A stretch of DNA of 64,000 bases from Latescibacteria bacterium UBA6620 (GTDB lineage Bacteria; Latescibacterota; UBA2968): assembly GCA_002433075.1 (NCBI GenBank), contig DJHM01000030.1:114881-178880 (forward strand). The letters are read 5' to 3'. Both the position numbers and the translations under genes were made by a program. Every line of letters starts with the position of its first letter. Position 1 is the stretch's first letter. Below, piece by piece: positions 8,231 to 16,477 of this stretch. Below the pieces are notes generated by a model. That model saw only the letters and a list, made by a program, of their open reading frames with translations. It ran no database searches and was not told the origin of the DNA.

Positions 8231-8991
8231 CCTCGCGCCTCCCGACGATGCCAGGCCAGAACATCGGCATAGGCCACGTCACCCCCGAAAATATCGAGCG
8301 CACTTCCTATTGTCAGATCCACGCGGCCCGCCCCGATGTCCCGAACTCGATCGAGGTCTTCGAGCGATCGGGCCCCTCCCGCGTAGGTCACGGGGTTCGG
8401 ACTCGCTTCACCCAGCATTGAAACGAGGTCTTCTTCGATCCCCATTCTCCTACCCTCGACATCCACCCCGTGCACGAGGAACTCGTCGCAATGTGCCGCC
8501 AGCTGCTCGAGGGAAGTCTTGTCTACGGCGACGTCTGTAAAGTGTTGCCAGCGATCCGTCACCACGTAGTAGGCATCGTCACGTCTGCGACAGCTCAAGT
8601 CCAGCACGAGCCGCTCCCTCCCAACCGCAGCAACCAGATCCTCCAGGCGACTCTCATCGACGCGACCCTCGTGAAATACGTAGGAAGTGACGATCACGTG
8701 GCTGGCGCCGCCACAGAGGTAGGCTTCCGCATTTTGCGGAGTGACCCCGCCACCAACCTGCATCCCCCCCGGAAACGCCGCCAGGGCCGAATAGGCTGCC
8801 TGCTCGCTGCCGGGACCGAGCATGATCACGTGTCCCCCACGCAGATCGTCGTCTCTGTATCGACCTGCCACCTCTGCCGCGGAGTCGAAAGATTCGAAGT
8901 GGGTGACGGGGCGCTGACCGTCCTTCAGTGTGGAACCCACAATCTGAACGACGTGGCCATCCCTGAGGTCGATGCAGGGCCTGAAATTCAC
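8227..8991 (-). CDS. hisA: ProFAR isomerase HisA, eukaryotic HIS6 type
   Basis: 254 residues. HisA isomerises ProFAR to PRFAR, the fourth step of histidine synthesis, on a TIM barrel. The sequence follows the fungal/plant HIS6 pattern more closely than typical bacterial HisA: FRPCIDLRDG at the N-terminus, LRGGHVIMLGPG, PGGMQVGGGV, GASHVIVTSYVF, LVLDLSCRR and PVTYAGGARS..DL, ending with SALDIFGG. I chose the GTG at 8991 because it begins directly at the conserved FRPCIDL strand and an AAAGGAC box lies upstream; an ATG at 9063 would add an unconserved extension. Other his genes are not in the window. Confidence 0.88.
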   Translation of the reverse strand: MNFRPCIDLRDGHVVQIVGSTLKDGQRPVTHFESFDSAAEVAGRYRDDDLRGGHVIMLGPGSEQAAYSALAAFPGGMQVGGGVTPQNAEAYLCGGASHVIVTSYVFHEGRVDESRLEDLVAAVGRERLVLDLSCRRRDDAYYVVTDRWQHFTDVAVDKTSLEQLAAHCDEFLVHGVDVEGRRMGIEEDLVSMLGEASPNPVTYAGGARSLEDLDRVRDIGAGRVDLTIGSALDIFGGDVAYADVLAWHRREARG

Positions 8992-9123
8992 GCGCGTAAG
9001 TGTCCTTTTATTAGCGAGTTGCGTTCTCTGACAATATACCCGATCTCGCCCGAATCGCACCATCGTGTGGCGCCCCCCTGGAATGTGACTTATCTTAGCC
9101 CGCCTCAAAAGGCTAACCATACC

Positions 9124-10245
9124 ATGCACGACCCACGATACGACCAACTCGCAGATCTGCTTACGGGGCACTCCACCCACGTCGACCCGGGTGAAAATGT
9201 GCTTATCGAAGCGACCGATATCCCCGATGGGATGGTGATCGCCCTCATCCGGTCGGTCCGCAGGCGAGGCGGCCACCCCCTCGTGACGGTCAAACACACC
9301 CGGATCCAACGGGAGCTGATTCAGGGCACGGATGACGAGGGAACCAACCTCGGCCTGATCGGGGATGTCGAAGCCTTCAGAATGGAGAAGATTCAGGCCT
9401 ATGTCGCCCTCCGAGGCAATCACAACATCTCGGAGCTGTCCGACGTCCCACCCGAAACCATGCGACTCTACGAAACGCGCTGGCTGCGACCCGTCCACTT
9501 CGGAATCCGGGTGCCGAAAACAAAATGGTGCGTGCTCCGCTGGCCCACCCCCTCCATGGCCCAGCAGGCCGAACAGAGCACCGAGGCCTTCGAGAACTTC
9601 TATTTCGACGTCTGTACACTAGACTACGGAAGAATGGCCAGCGCTCTCGAACCGCTCGTCAATCTGATTACCGGTACGGATCGAGTGCGTATCACCGGGC
9701 CAAACACGGACTTGACCTTCCGCATTGAAGGAATCCCCGTCATCGGATGCTCGGGACAGCATAATGTGCCCGACGGCGAATGCTACACGGCTCCGATTCG
9801 CGACTCGGTGGAGGGCAGGATCGTTCACAACACGCCGACCATCTACCGCGGTACTCGATTCTCTGAAATCGACCTGACCTTCGAGAAGGGCAGAATCGTG
9901 AAGGCGACGGCCGACCGGCCCGACGAACTGGCCGCCATTCTGGACTCTGACGAAGGCGCACGATACATCGGTGAATTCGCCATCGGGTTCAACCCCTACA
10001 TCACGGAACCGATGCTCGACATCCTGTTCGACGAGAAGATCGCAGGGTCTTTTCACTTTACACCGGGACAAGCCTACGAATGGGCGGACAACGGGAATCG
10101 TTCGGCCGTGCATTGGGATATGGTCACGATCCAGACGCCCGAATTCGGAGGGGGCGAAATCTGGTTCGACAATCAACTCATTAGAAAAGATGGCCGCTTC
10201 GTCATCGATGAACTGGAAGAACTGAATCCCGAAAACCTCAAGTGA
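9124..10245 (+). CDS. M29-family aminopeptidase (AmpS/PepS-like)
   Basis: 373 residues. M29 enzymes are dimetal exopeptidases that remove N-terminal amino acids from peptides in the cytoplasm. Metal-binding positions known for the family can be seen: NVPDGE, the Glu in GEFAIGFNP, His and Tyr spaced as in HFTPGQAY, and the HxD pair in VHWDMV. The ATG at 9124 fits the family N-terminus; an open frame that runs further upstream crosses the divergent hisA gene and is spurious. It is followed 21 bases later by a ParA gene. Confidence 0.9.
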   Translation: MHDPRYDQLADLLTGHSTHVDPGENVLIEATDIPDGMVIALIRSVRRRGGHPLVTVKHTRIQRELIQGTDDEGTNLGLIGDVEAFRMEKIQAYVALRGNHNISELSDVPPETMRLYETRWLRPVHFGIRVPKTKWCVLRWPTPSMAQQAEQSTEAFENFYFDVCTLDYGRMASALEPLVNLITGTDRVRITGPNTDLTFRIEGIPVIGCSGQHNVPDGECYTAPIRDSVEGRIVHNTPTIYRGTRFSEIDLTFEKGRIVKATADRPDELAAILDSDEGARYIGEFAIGFNPYITEPMLDILFDEKIAGSFHFTPGQAYEWADNGNRSAVHWDMVTIQTPEFGGGEIWFDNQLIRKDGRFVIDELEELNPENLK

Positions 10246-10266
10246 CAACCCGAAGGGGGACTGGGC

Positions 10267-11016
10267 ATGATCATCGCCGTCACGAACACCAAAGGGGGGG
10301 TTGGCAAGACGACCACCACCGTCAATCTGGCCACCGGTCTGGCCGCTCGCAACAAGCGCACTCTAGTCGTCGATCTGGACCCACAGGGTCATTCGACACG
10401 CTGCTTCGTCCAGGGAGAGCTCGACCAGGACGTCAGCGACCTGATCATGGAGAAACCCTCCCAGGCTGCGCGGGCGGTCGTACCCTCCGAGTATGAACAC
10501 CTCGATGTGGTCGGAGCAACCGACCGGCTGACGGAAACAGCAGAGCTCCTGCAGGCTCGCATTCGCCGGGAGGAACGACTCTCCCGGGCCCTCGATCACG
10601 TCGGCGATTATGACTACGTTCTCCTCGATTGTCCTCCCGTTCTCGGGGTACTCGCCTACAACGCGCTCGTTGCCGCTGACATGCTTCTCGTACCCGTGCA
10701 ACCCGGCGTTGGATCTATCACGGGGCTCGATACGCTACTCGAATCGGCGGCCGAATTGCGGGACGAGGATGTGAGCGATCTCTCCTACCGAATCCTGACA
10801 ACCATGTTCGAGATACGCACGACCCGTACGAATGCCCTCGTCGAAGAACTTCTCGAGGAACACCGCAGACGACTGCTCCGAACGGTGATTTCGAAGAGTG
10901 AATCGCTCAATCAGGCAAACCTGCTCGGAAAACCCGTCGTCGCCTACACCTCGAGCTCCCGGGGCGCACAGGAGTATGATGCCCTGTGTGAGGAGATTCT
11001 GAGACTGCGCAGTTGA
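10267..11016 (+). CDS. ParA/Soj-family ATPase
   Basis: 249 residues. It has the deviant Walker A motif KGGVGKTTTTVNLA, the DLDPQGHST switch motif and LLDCPPVLG, all typical of ParA ATPases that position chromosomes, plasmids or protein cargo on the nucleoid. No ParB or centromere-like repeat is adjacent, so it may act as an orphan MinD/ParA-like positioner. The start ATG at 10267 is preceded by GAAGGGGG. It lies between the aminopeptidase and copA on the same strand. Confidence 0.9.
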   Translation: MIIAVTNTKGGVGKTTTTVNLATGLAARNKRTLVVDLDPQGHSTRCFVQGELDQDVSDLIMEKPSQAARAVVPSEYEHLDVVGATDRLTETAELLQARIRREERLSRALDHVGDYDYVLLDCPPVLGVLAYNALVAADMLLVPVQPGVGSITGLDTLLESAAELRDEDVSDLSYRILTTMFEIRTTRTNALVEELLEEHRRRLLRTVISKSESLNQANLLGKPVVAYTSSSRGAQEYDALCEEILRLRS

Positions 11017-11084
11017 GCGACGATCCATCGGTTGAACCATCTGAGCGGCGGTCCCTCGGGGCTTCCGCTTCTGTTTGATTCGGG

Positions 11085-11090
11085 TATATT
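11085..11090 (+). promoter_or_regulatory. Possible -10 element directly upstream of copA
   Basis: TATATT sits eight bases before the ATG at 11098, and that ATG has no recognisable Shine-Dalgarno box. If this is a -10 element, transcription would begin at or next to the start codon and the mRNA would be leaderless. The -35 region (around 11062) is weak, so this is tentative. Confidence 0.28.
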
Positions 11091-11097
11091 GGCCCTC

Positions 11098-13512
11098 ATG
11101 TCGGACCACTTCGAGATGGGTCTCCCCATCAAGGGCATGACCTGCGCAGCCTGTGTCGACACCGTCGAACGAGCACTCTCTGAAGCGCCTGGTGTCGAAA
11201 GCGCGGCGGTCAACCTGGCAACATCCTCAGCCCGTCTGCTCGTCGACATCGAACGCACAGATGCCAACCAGATCGCCAGTGCGATTCGGGCAGCTGGTTA
11301 CGACGTGGCTCCTGTCAGCACCCGGTTCGAGATTCACGGAATGCACTGCGCTTCCTGTGTAGGCCTCGTCGAGAATGCTGTTCGAAACCTACCTGCCGTT
11401 CAGCAGGCCGAGGTAAGCCTGACCACCGGCGAGGCTCTGGTCGATCACTTCGGTCCGATCGAGGATGAGGTCGTCTCCGCTGCCAGGTCCGCCGGGTATG
11501 ACGCCACCGTCTCGCACACCCGCAGGGTAGAGGATACAGCCGAGGAAGACGAACCAGGTCTCAAGATCAGGTTCGTCATCGCGACTTCGCTGTCCGTTGT
11601 GCTGATGGCTCTGGGAATGGCTGCGTCACGAATCTCCCTCGATATGGGAGTCGTTCACCTTCTCCTGCTCCTTACCGCAACCCCGATCCAGTTCTGGTGC
11701 GGGTGGCCCTTTCTCCAGGGATTCTTCAGCGCACTCCGACACCGGCATACCAATATGAACAGTCTGATCGCGGTGGGCACCCTTGCCGCCTACGGCTACA
11801 GCACGGCGGTCACGGTAAGCCCGTGGGTATCGGGATCTCCCCCGTCCGACCACGTCTACTTCGACACGGCCGCGATGATCATCACGTTCATTCTGCTTGG
11901 GCGGGTTCTCGAAGGCCGTGCTCGTCGTCGAGCTTCCGGCGCCATCCAAGCTCTGATGAACCTCCGACCGGAAACTGCCTTCGTCGTACGTGACGGCGTA
12001 GAGGTCGAAACTCCAGTCGCTCGCGTGCTACCCGGCGACAAGGTCAGAATCAGGCCGGGCAGTCGGATTCCCGTCGATGGAACGATTGTCGAAGGTCATT
12101 CGGCTGTGGACGAGGCTCTTCTCACAGGTGAGAGTCTGCCCGTTGAAAAACGACAGGGAGACGATGTAGTCGCCGGCAGCGTCAACACGACGGGCTCTTT
12201 TCTATTGGATGTCACTGCGATCGGTGAAGAGACCGTCCTGGGCCGCATCGTCGACATGGTCCGTAACGCACAGGCCTCGAAGGCACCCATCCAGCGACTG
12301 GCGGACCGGATCGCAGGGGTATTCGTCCCCGTGGTCTTCGGCCTGGCCACCGCCACTTTCGCCCTCTGGTGGTCCATCGGGGGTGAACTGGAGCCCGCCC
12401 TCATCAACTCCGTAGCCGTCCTCATCATTTCCTGTCCTTGCGCTCTGGGGCTGGCCACCCCGACGGCCATCCTTGTCGGGACAGGACGTGGAGCCCAGCT
12501 TGGCGTCCTGTTCAAGCAAGGCGAGACCCTCGAGACGATCCACCGATGCCGGGCGATCGTTTTCGATAAAACTGGCACCCTCACTACGGGCGAACCTCGC
12601 GTGACGGATCTGATCGCTTTTGACGATCACGATGAGTCAGCTGTCCTGGGCGCGGCTGCCGCTGCAGAATCCCAGTCGGAGCACCCCCTGGCCAGAGCGA
12701 TCGTGCGGGAAGCGTCAGAGCGCAGGCTCGCACTGCCACAGCCAACGACGTTCGAAGCGATCCCCGGAGGTGGGGTCCGCGCCGTCGTCGAACAACAGCA
12801 GATCGTACTGGGAAGCGCACGCTTGATGCGATCGGAGGGGATCGCGCCGAAGGAGGATGGAGCTCAACAACTCGAAGAGGAAGGAAAGTCGACGGTCTAC
12901 GTGTGTAGCAACGGGACGCTCATCGGGCTGATCGCATTATCCGATACTGTGCGACCCGAAGCTCGTGAAACCATCCAGAGCCTCCACGACGACGGTTTCG
13001 AAGTCGTGATGCTTACCGGGGACAACGCACGGACAGCGGCTGCCGTTGCTCGTAAGATTGAGATCGACCTCGTCGTGGCCGACGTCCGACCTGACGCAAA
13101 GGCGGACCGCATCCGGGTTCTTCAGCTAGAACGAGGGACCGTCGGCATGGTCGGTGACGGAAACAATGACGCACCCGCTCTGGCGCAAGCCGACGTTGGA
13201 GTCGCAATCGGAACCGGTACGGACGTGGCGGTTGAGAGTGCGGACGTCGTCCTTATCAGGGACAATCTTAGCGGGGTCGGCGACGCCATCGCCCTTTCGC
13301 GTCGGACGATGCGCATCATCAGGCAAAACCTGTTCTGGGCGTTCGCATACAACATCCTGCTGATTCCGGTTGCCGCACTCGGCCTCCTCAATCCAATGGG
13401 GGGTCCGATGCTGGCCGGAATCGCGATGGCCTTCAGCTCACTCTCGGTCGTTTCGAACGCATTGAGACTTCGCCGGTTTCAACCCTCCGAAACCGTTTAC
13501 TCGCCCACGTAG
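11098..13512 (+). CDS. copA: Cu(I)-exporting P1B-type ATPase
   Basis: 804 residues, full length. Two N-terminal heavy-metal domains carry GMTCAAC and GMHCASC. Then come the actuator motif LTGESLPV, the intramembrane SCPCALGLATP, the phosphorylation site DKTGTLT, SEHPLA, and GDGNNDAPAL. The CPC motif and the YN and MAFSS residues in the last two helices are those of copper(I) pumps, which export copper using ATP. I chose the ATG at 11098 over an upstream one at 11032 because the HMA domain begins there. No CopZ or CueR gene is nearby. Its 3' end overlaps the convergent amidase gene by 16 bases. Confidence 0.95.
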   Translation: MSDHFEMGLPIKGMTCAACVDTVERALSEAPGVESAAVNLATSSARLLVDIERTDANQIASAIRAAGYDVAPVSTRFEIHGMHCASCVGLVENAVRNLPAVQQAEVSLTTGEALVDHFGPIEDEVVSAARSAGYDATVSHTRRVEDTAEEDEPGLKIRFVIATSLSVVLMALGMAASRISLDMGVVHLLLLLTATPIQFWCGWPFLQGFFSALRHRHTNMNSLIAVGTLAAYGYSTAVTVSPWVSGSPPSDHVYFDTAAMIITFILLGRVLEGRARRRASGAIQALMNLRPETAFVVRDGVEVETPVARVLPGDKVRIRPGSRIPVDGTIVEGHSAVDEALLTGESLPVEKRQGDDVVAGSVNTTGSFLLDVTAIGEETVLGRIVDMVRNAQASKAPIQRLADRIAGVFVPVVFGLATATFALWWSIGGELEPALINSVAVLIISCPCALGLATPTAILVGTGRGAQLGVLFKQGETLETIHRCRAIVFDKTGTLTTGEPRVTDLIAFDDHDESAVLGAAAAAESQSEHPLARAIVREASERRLALPQPTTFEAIPGGGVRAVVEQQQIVLGSARLMRSEGIAPKEDGAQQLEEEGKSTVYVCSNGTLIGLIALSDTVRPEARETIQSLHDDGFEVVMLTGDNARTAAAVARKIEIDLVVADVRPDAKADRIRVLQLERGTVGMVGDGNNDAPALAQADVGVAIGTGTDVAVESADVVLIRDNLSGVGDAIALSRRTMRIIRQNLFWAFAYNILLIPVAALGLLNPMGGPMLAGIAMAFSSLSVVSNALRLRRFQPSETVYSPT

Positions 13513-14600
13513 TCCAGAATACCCTTCACGACACGATCCGCATCTTCCTCGCGCGTTTCGTGGAACCGCAGCGCCCACGCGTCACCCACGAACGCAACGT
13601 TTCGTATCTCCACCAGTACTTCCGCACGCGCCCGATTCCCGCGCAGCACCGCCAAATTCCTTCCACCCATCTGAGCAGGTACAGTTGGAGAATCGAGGGC
13701 GCGTCGGAGCGACTCTGCGAGCTTCTTGGATGCCCGGTCGACCCGGCGCCCCTTTTTCTGGTAGATCACGAGCGGTCCCTTCGGACGCCCCGGGCTATTG
13801 TCTGCGTGCAGTGAAACGAACAGCGTCTTGGACCGGCCGCCGAAGAAAGCGTTCGAGATCCGTACGCGTCTATTGATGTTGTCCGACCCTGGACGGGAGC
13901 CGTTCTTCGACGATCTGCTCATAGCCGGATCGTTGTAGACTTCGTTCTGCTCGTTTACGAAGGTGCTTGAGGCCGGGGTGTTATCTCGCCGAAGGTGATT
14001 GGGGCTGATCACCGTCAGGTCGACCGAGGCCCCATAAAGCAGTAAACGCTCGAACACTCGCAACGCGATGTCATAGACATACTCATCCTCGACGACGTGG
14101 ACGCCCCGGTCGCGTCCATCCCGGTTCGAAACGATGGCGCCGGGATCCCGTCCTCCGTGCCCAGGATCGATCACGATCCGCCACCCTCTAAGCGGTTTCT
14201 TTCGCCCCTTGATTCGGGCAAACCGCACCTCGAGTTCAGACCGGTGCGATGCCAGGAGGCCGCGTGCCCGAGCGAAGTCTCTCGCGGGCGTGCCGCTGGA
14301 CCCCTCAGCATAGTCCCGGGTATCCTGTAGATCCCGGGCCGGACGTGTGTGGTAATACGGCCCATTGGGCAGCAGGAATTCTCGGATCTTCTCTCCGACC
14401 TGCAATTGCTGGCCTGGATAAATGCGAGGGGATTTCAACCCGTTGATCTTCTTGATCCGGGCGACCGAGGTTCGGAATCGGCGGGCGATCTCCCACAGAG
14501 AGTCGCCTCGTTGGACCTCGTAAGTTGCGGACAGCCCCAACGCCGGAACGTTAAGAAGCAGGATGCACCATACGAGGATCGGTATGCGGTAACGCGACAT
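13497..14600 (-). CDS. LysM-containing N-acetylmuramoyl-L-alanine amidase
   Basis: 367 residues. A signal peptide (about 1-24) is followed by one LysM domain (about 26-70, VQRGDSLWEIARRF..IYPGQQL), which binds peptidoglycan glycan strands. The Amidase_3 zinc domain starts near 150 (IVIDPGHGGRDPGAI) and continues with FVSLHADN and VLVEIRN; it cleaves the bond between muramic acid and the stem peptide. The enzyme acts in the periplasm in cell-wall turnover or daughter-cell separation. The ATG at 14600 directly precedes the signal peptide. Confidence 0.92.
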   Translation of the reverse strand: MSRYRIPILVWCILLLNVPALGLSATYEVQRGDSLWEIARRFRTSVARIKKINGLKSPRIYPGQQLQVGEKIREFLLPNGPYYHTRPARDLQDTRDYAEGSSGTPARDFARARGLLASHRSELEVRFARIKGRKKPLRGWRIVIDPGHGGRDPGAIVSNRDGRDRGVHVVEDEYVYDIALRVFERLLLYGASVDLTVISPNHLRRDNTPASSTFVNEQNEVYNDPAMSRSSKNGSRPGSDNINRRVRISNAFFGGRSKTLFVSLHADNSPGRPKGPLVIYQKKGRRVDRASKKLAESLRRALDSPTVPAQMGGRNLAVLRGNRARAEVLVEIRNVAFVGDAWALRFHETREEDADRVVKGILDYVGE

Positions 14601-14727
14601 GTTTGATCTACGCTGGAGGGAGGGGAGCCCTGCGGGGTGCCAAACTTTATTAACTTTGGGGATTTCGGACAACCGGCTTCTAAATCGTCGTTGAACGCTG
14701 TATCTTTCACCGAGTCGGTCCAGCACG

Positions 14728-14742
14728 CCACCAGAGTGGTGG
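14728..14742. promoter_or_regulatory. Inverted repeat, candidate upstream activator site
   Basis: CCACCA-GAG-TGGTGG is a perfect six-base inverted repeat about 100 bases upstream of the sigma-54 -24 box. Enhancer-binding proteins of the NtrC/PspF class usually bind 80-150 bases upstream. Binding by the regulator encoded at 19183 is inference. Confidence 0.35.
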
Positions 14743-14840
14743 ATAACGCCAAATTGGTGCTCGAAGACGAACAGCGGGAGAATTGCATAAACAATATATA
14801 GAACAACTATTTATGCTAAAAAATAAGGGACTGTAAAGTA

Positions 14841-14856
14841 CGGCACGTCCCTTGCC
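14841..14856 (+). promoter_or_regulatory. Sigma-54 (-24/-12) promoter of the psp operon
   Basis: CGGCACG-TCCC-TTGC matches the sigma-54 consensus TGGCACG-N4-TTGC(A/T) at all core positions except the first base, including the invariant GG and GC at the correct spacing. It lies 66 bases upstream of the pspA ATG. Enterobacterial pspA is transcribed from such a promoter with the activator PspF, and an activator with the sigma-54-contacting GAFTGA loop is the last gene of this same operon. Confidence 0.78.
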
Positions 14857-14921
14857 AACGTAAGCGGTGCGAATGAGGCACCCCGAACGCTGGTGCGGTG
14901 GCTGGTTGAAAGGAGAAGGAA

Positions 14922-15602
14922 ATGACCAAGGGCATCTTTTCCAGGATGGCCGACATCGTGAAGGCCAACATCAACGACCTGCTCACGAAAGCCGAAGATC
15001 CGGAGAAAATGATCCGACAGATGATCCTCGAGATGGAAGAAGCGGTCAACAAAGCGACCGCCTCTGTCGGAACGGCCGTCGCAAACGAGAAACGACTCGA
15101 GCGACAGTACCTGGCCCAGGAGGATCAGATCGAATCCTGGCAGAAAAAAGCCGAGCTGGCCGTCGAATCCGGCGAGGACAAACTGGCCCAACGAGCCCTC
15201 GAGCGAAAAGCCGCTCTTCAGGAGGCACTCGACGATCTGAACGCCGCCCTCGAGGAAAGCCAGAAAACCTCTACTCAGCTCAAGGAGCAGATGCAGAAGC
15301 TGAAAGCCAAGTTGGATGAGGCACGGGCTAGACAGGGAGCATTGATCGCCCGCCAGAAGGCCGCCCAGGCACGCAAGCAAATCGCCCAGGGGGGGCTCGC
15401 CGGAGTCGGCGATGACGCTTTCTCCAGCTTCGAGCGGTTCCGAGACCGGGTCGAAACGACCGAAGCCGAGGCGGACGCGCACCAGGAGTTGGCAGGACCC
15501 GACGCCTCACTCGACGATCAATTCGGGAAGCTGGAACGACGGCAGGCTGTCGAAGACGAGCTCGAGGCTCTGAAGAAGAAGATGGGAAAGAACGATGCCT
15601 AG
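14922..15602 (+). CDS. pspA: Phage shock protein A (PspA/IM30 family)
   Basis: 226 residues, the typical size. PspA/IM30 is an ESCRT-III-like protein that polymerises on damaged inner membrane and limits proton leak. The N-terminal amphipathic helix (GIFSRMADIVKANINDLLTKAEDP) and long charged helices (MIRQMILEMEEAVNKA, then repeated EKRLERQ/KLKAKLDEARAR heptads) are typical. A GAAAGGAGAAGG box precedes the ATG. It is the first gene after the sigma-54 promoter, and its last eight bases overlap the next gene. Confidence 0.95.
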   Translation: MTKGIFSRMADIVKANINDLLTKAEDPEKMIRQMILEMEEAVNKATASVGTAVANEKRLERQYLAQEDQIESWQKKAELAVESGEDKLAQRALERKAALQEALDDLNAALEESQKTSTQLKEQMQKLKAKLDEARARQGALIARQKAAQARKQIAQGGLAGVGDDAFSSFERFRDRVETTEAEADAHQELAGPDASLDDQFGKLERRQAVEDELEALKKKMGKNDA

Positions 15603-16236
15603 ATACGCGAATTTTGTCGAAGAGATCGTCGCGGAAGTTTCCGGCGGACTCAAAGACGCAGAGAACAACATTCGACGCGAATGGCACTGGGCAAAGAACG
15701 AATGGACCGCCAGAACATCGAGCGACCTTCGTTCTGCAAGCAGCAAGTTCAGAGATGTGCCAAACCGAGTATCGGACATCGCGACCGACGGAGGCTGTCT
15801 TATGCGGTATATGTTCGCCTACTCGATCAAAGGTTTCGCGGCCCTGATGGGACTGAGCGGCGTCATCGCCATCATCGCCGGGGTCTCCAAGGGCAAGACG
15901 GACGGCATCACGATCGGCCTATGTCTCCTCGTCTTCGCACAGGGCAGTTTCTGGGTCGGTCATAGGACCCAGAAGGCAGCAGACCGCCGGGTGGACGAAA
16001 AGGACCAGAACCGGCTGCTGCGTCTCGCACGAGACCGCGGTGGGAGCCTTTCCGTCATTGAGGCGGCAACGGATCTTCGACTGACGGTCGACAAGACCGA
16101 GACGATGCTTCGGGACCTCTCGGCTCGTGGGTACGCCGAAGTGCGAGTCTCCGAATCCGGCCTCCTTGTCTACCGCTTCCACGAGATCGACCGGGCGGAC
16201 GAGAAGCCTCACGCCAGGTCGGTTGACGAGCTTTAG
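15595..16236 (+). CDS. Membrane protein with C-terminal winged-helix-like domain
   Basis: 213 residues. The N-terminal 70 residues are amphipathic and charged. Two membrane helices follow at about 83-98 and 103-122 (ALMGLSGVIAIIAGV, then ITIGLCLLVFAQGSFWVGH). The C-terminal 80 residues look like a small winged helix (LARDRGGSLSVIEAATDLRLTVDKTETMLRDLSARGYAEVRVSESGLLVYRF). I do not recognise a named family. It overlaps pspA by eight bases, so it is likely a PspA partner at the membrane, perhaps filling the PspC-like sensor role. The winged helix could bind protein or DNA. Confidence 0.7.
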   Translation: MPRYANFVEEIVAEVSGGLKDAENNIRREWHWAKNEWTARTSSDLRSASSKFRDVPNRVSDIATDGGCLMRYMFAYSIKGFAALMGLSGVIAIIAGVSKGKTDGITIGLCLLVFAQGSFWVGHRTQKAADRRVDEKDQNRLLRLARDRGGSLSVIEAATDLRLTVDKTETMLRDLSARGYAEVRVSESGLLVYRFHEIDRADEKPHARSVDEL

Positions 16237-16254
16237 GCCTACAGGAGAGAACCG

Positions 16255-16449
16255 ATGATCGAGATTTTTGCCGGTATCTGCCTCATAATTCTGGCTTCCG
16301 CCGTTCACAAATACGTCGACTGAAGAGGCAAGGTAACCGTATCGGGTGTTGAAGAGCGGATCGGCGAACGCCTGGACGACATCGATCGTCGGATCGCCGA
16401 CGTCCAGGACATTCTGATCACCATCGATGAAAAATTGAACCGGGGGTAG
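16255..16449 (+). pseudogene. PspB-like membrane/coiled-coil protein with in-frame TGA
   Basis: The ATG at 16255 has an AGGAGAG box. It encodes a membrane helix (IEIFAGICLIILASAVH) and then KYVD followed by TGA at 16321-16323. The same frame continues for 41 codons to a TAG at 16447-16449 with a regular amphipathic helix (ERIGERLDDIDRRIADVQDIL). A helix plus coiled coil of about 64 residues is the layout of PspB. The helix after the TGA resembles the C-terminus of the next gene (VQDIL versus VQDIV). One change from TGG (Trp) to TGA would explain the interruption. Readthrough, a sequence error or true loss cannot be separated here. Confidence 0.6.
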
Positions 16450-16477
16450 GGCTGCAGCCCGGCACGGAGAGAGCGCA

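Larger units (their letters stand above)
14601..14921. promoter_or_regulatory. Intergenic control region upstream of pspA
   Basis: This 321-base gap between the divergent amidase and pspA genes has no credible ORF. It holds the sigma-54 promoter listed separately, a strongly AT-rich block (about 14785-14830) that could bend DNA or bind IHF, and an inverted repeat further upstream that could be an activator site. Confidence 0.6.

Noticed and set aside
16255..16449. TGA read as selenocysteine or Trp by a changed code
   Set aside because: TGA and TAG end many intact genes here (for example at 1479, 8227, 23259 and 5054), so a global reassignment is excluded. No SECIS-like hairpin was recognised beside the TGA.
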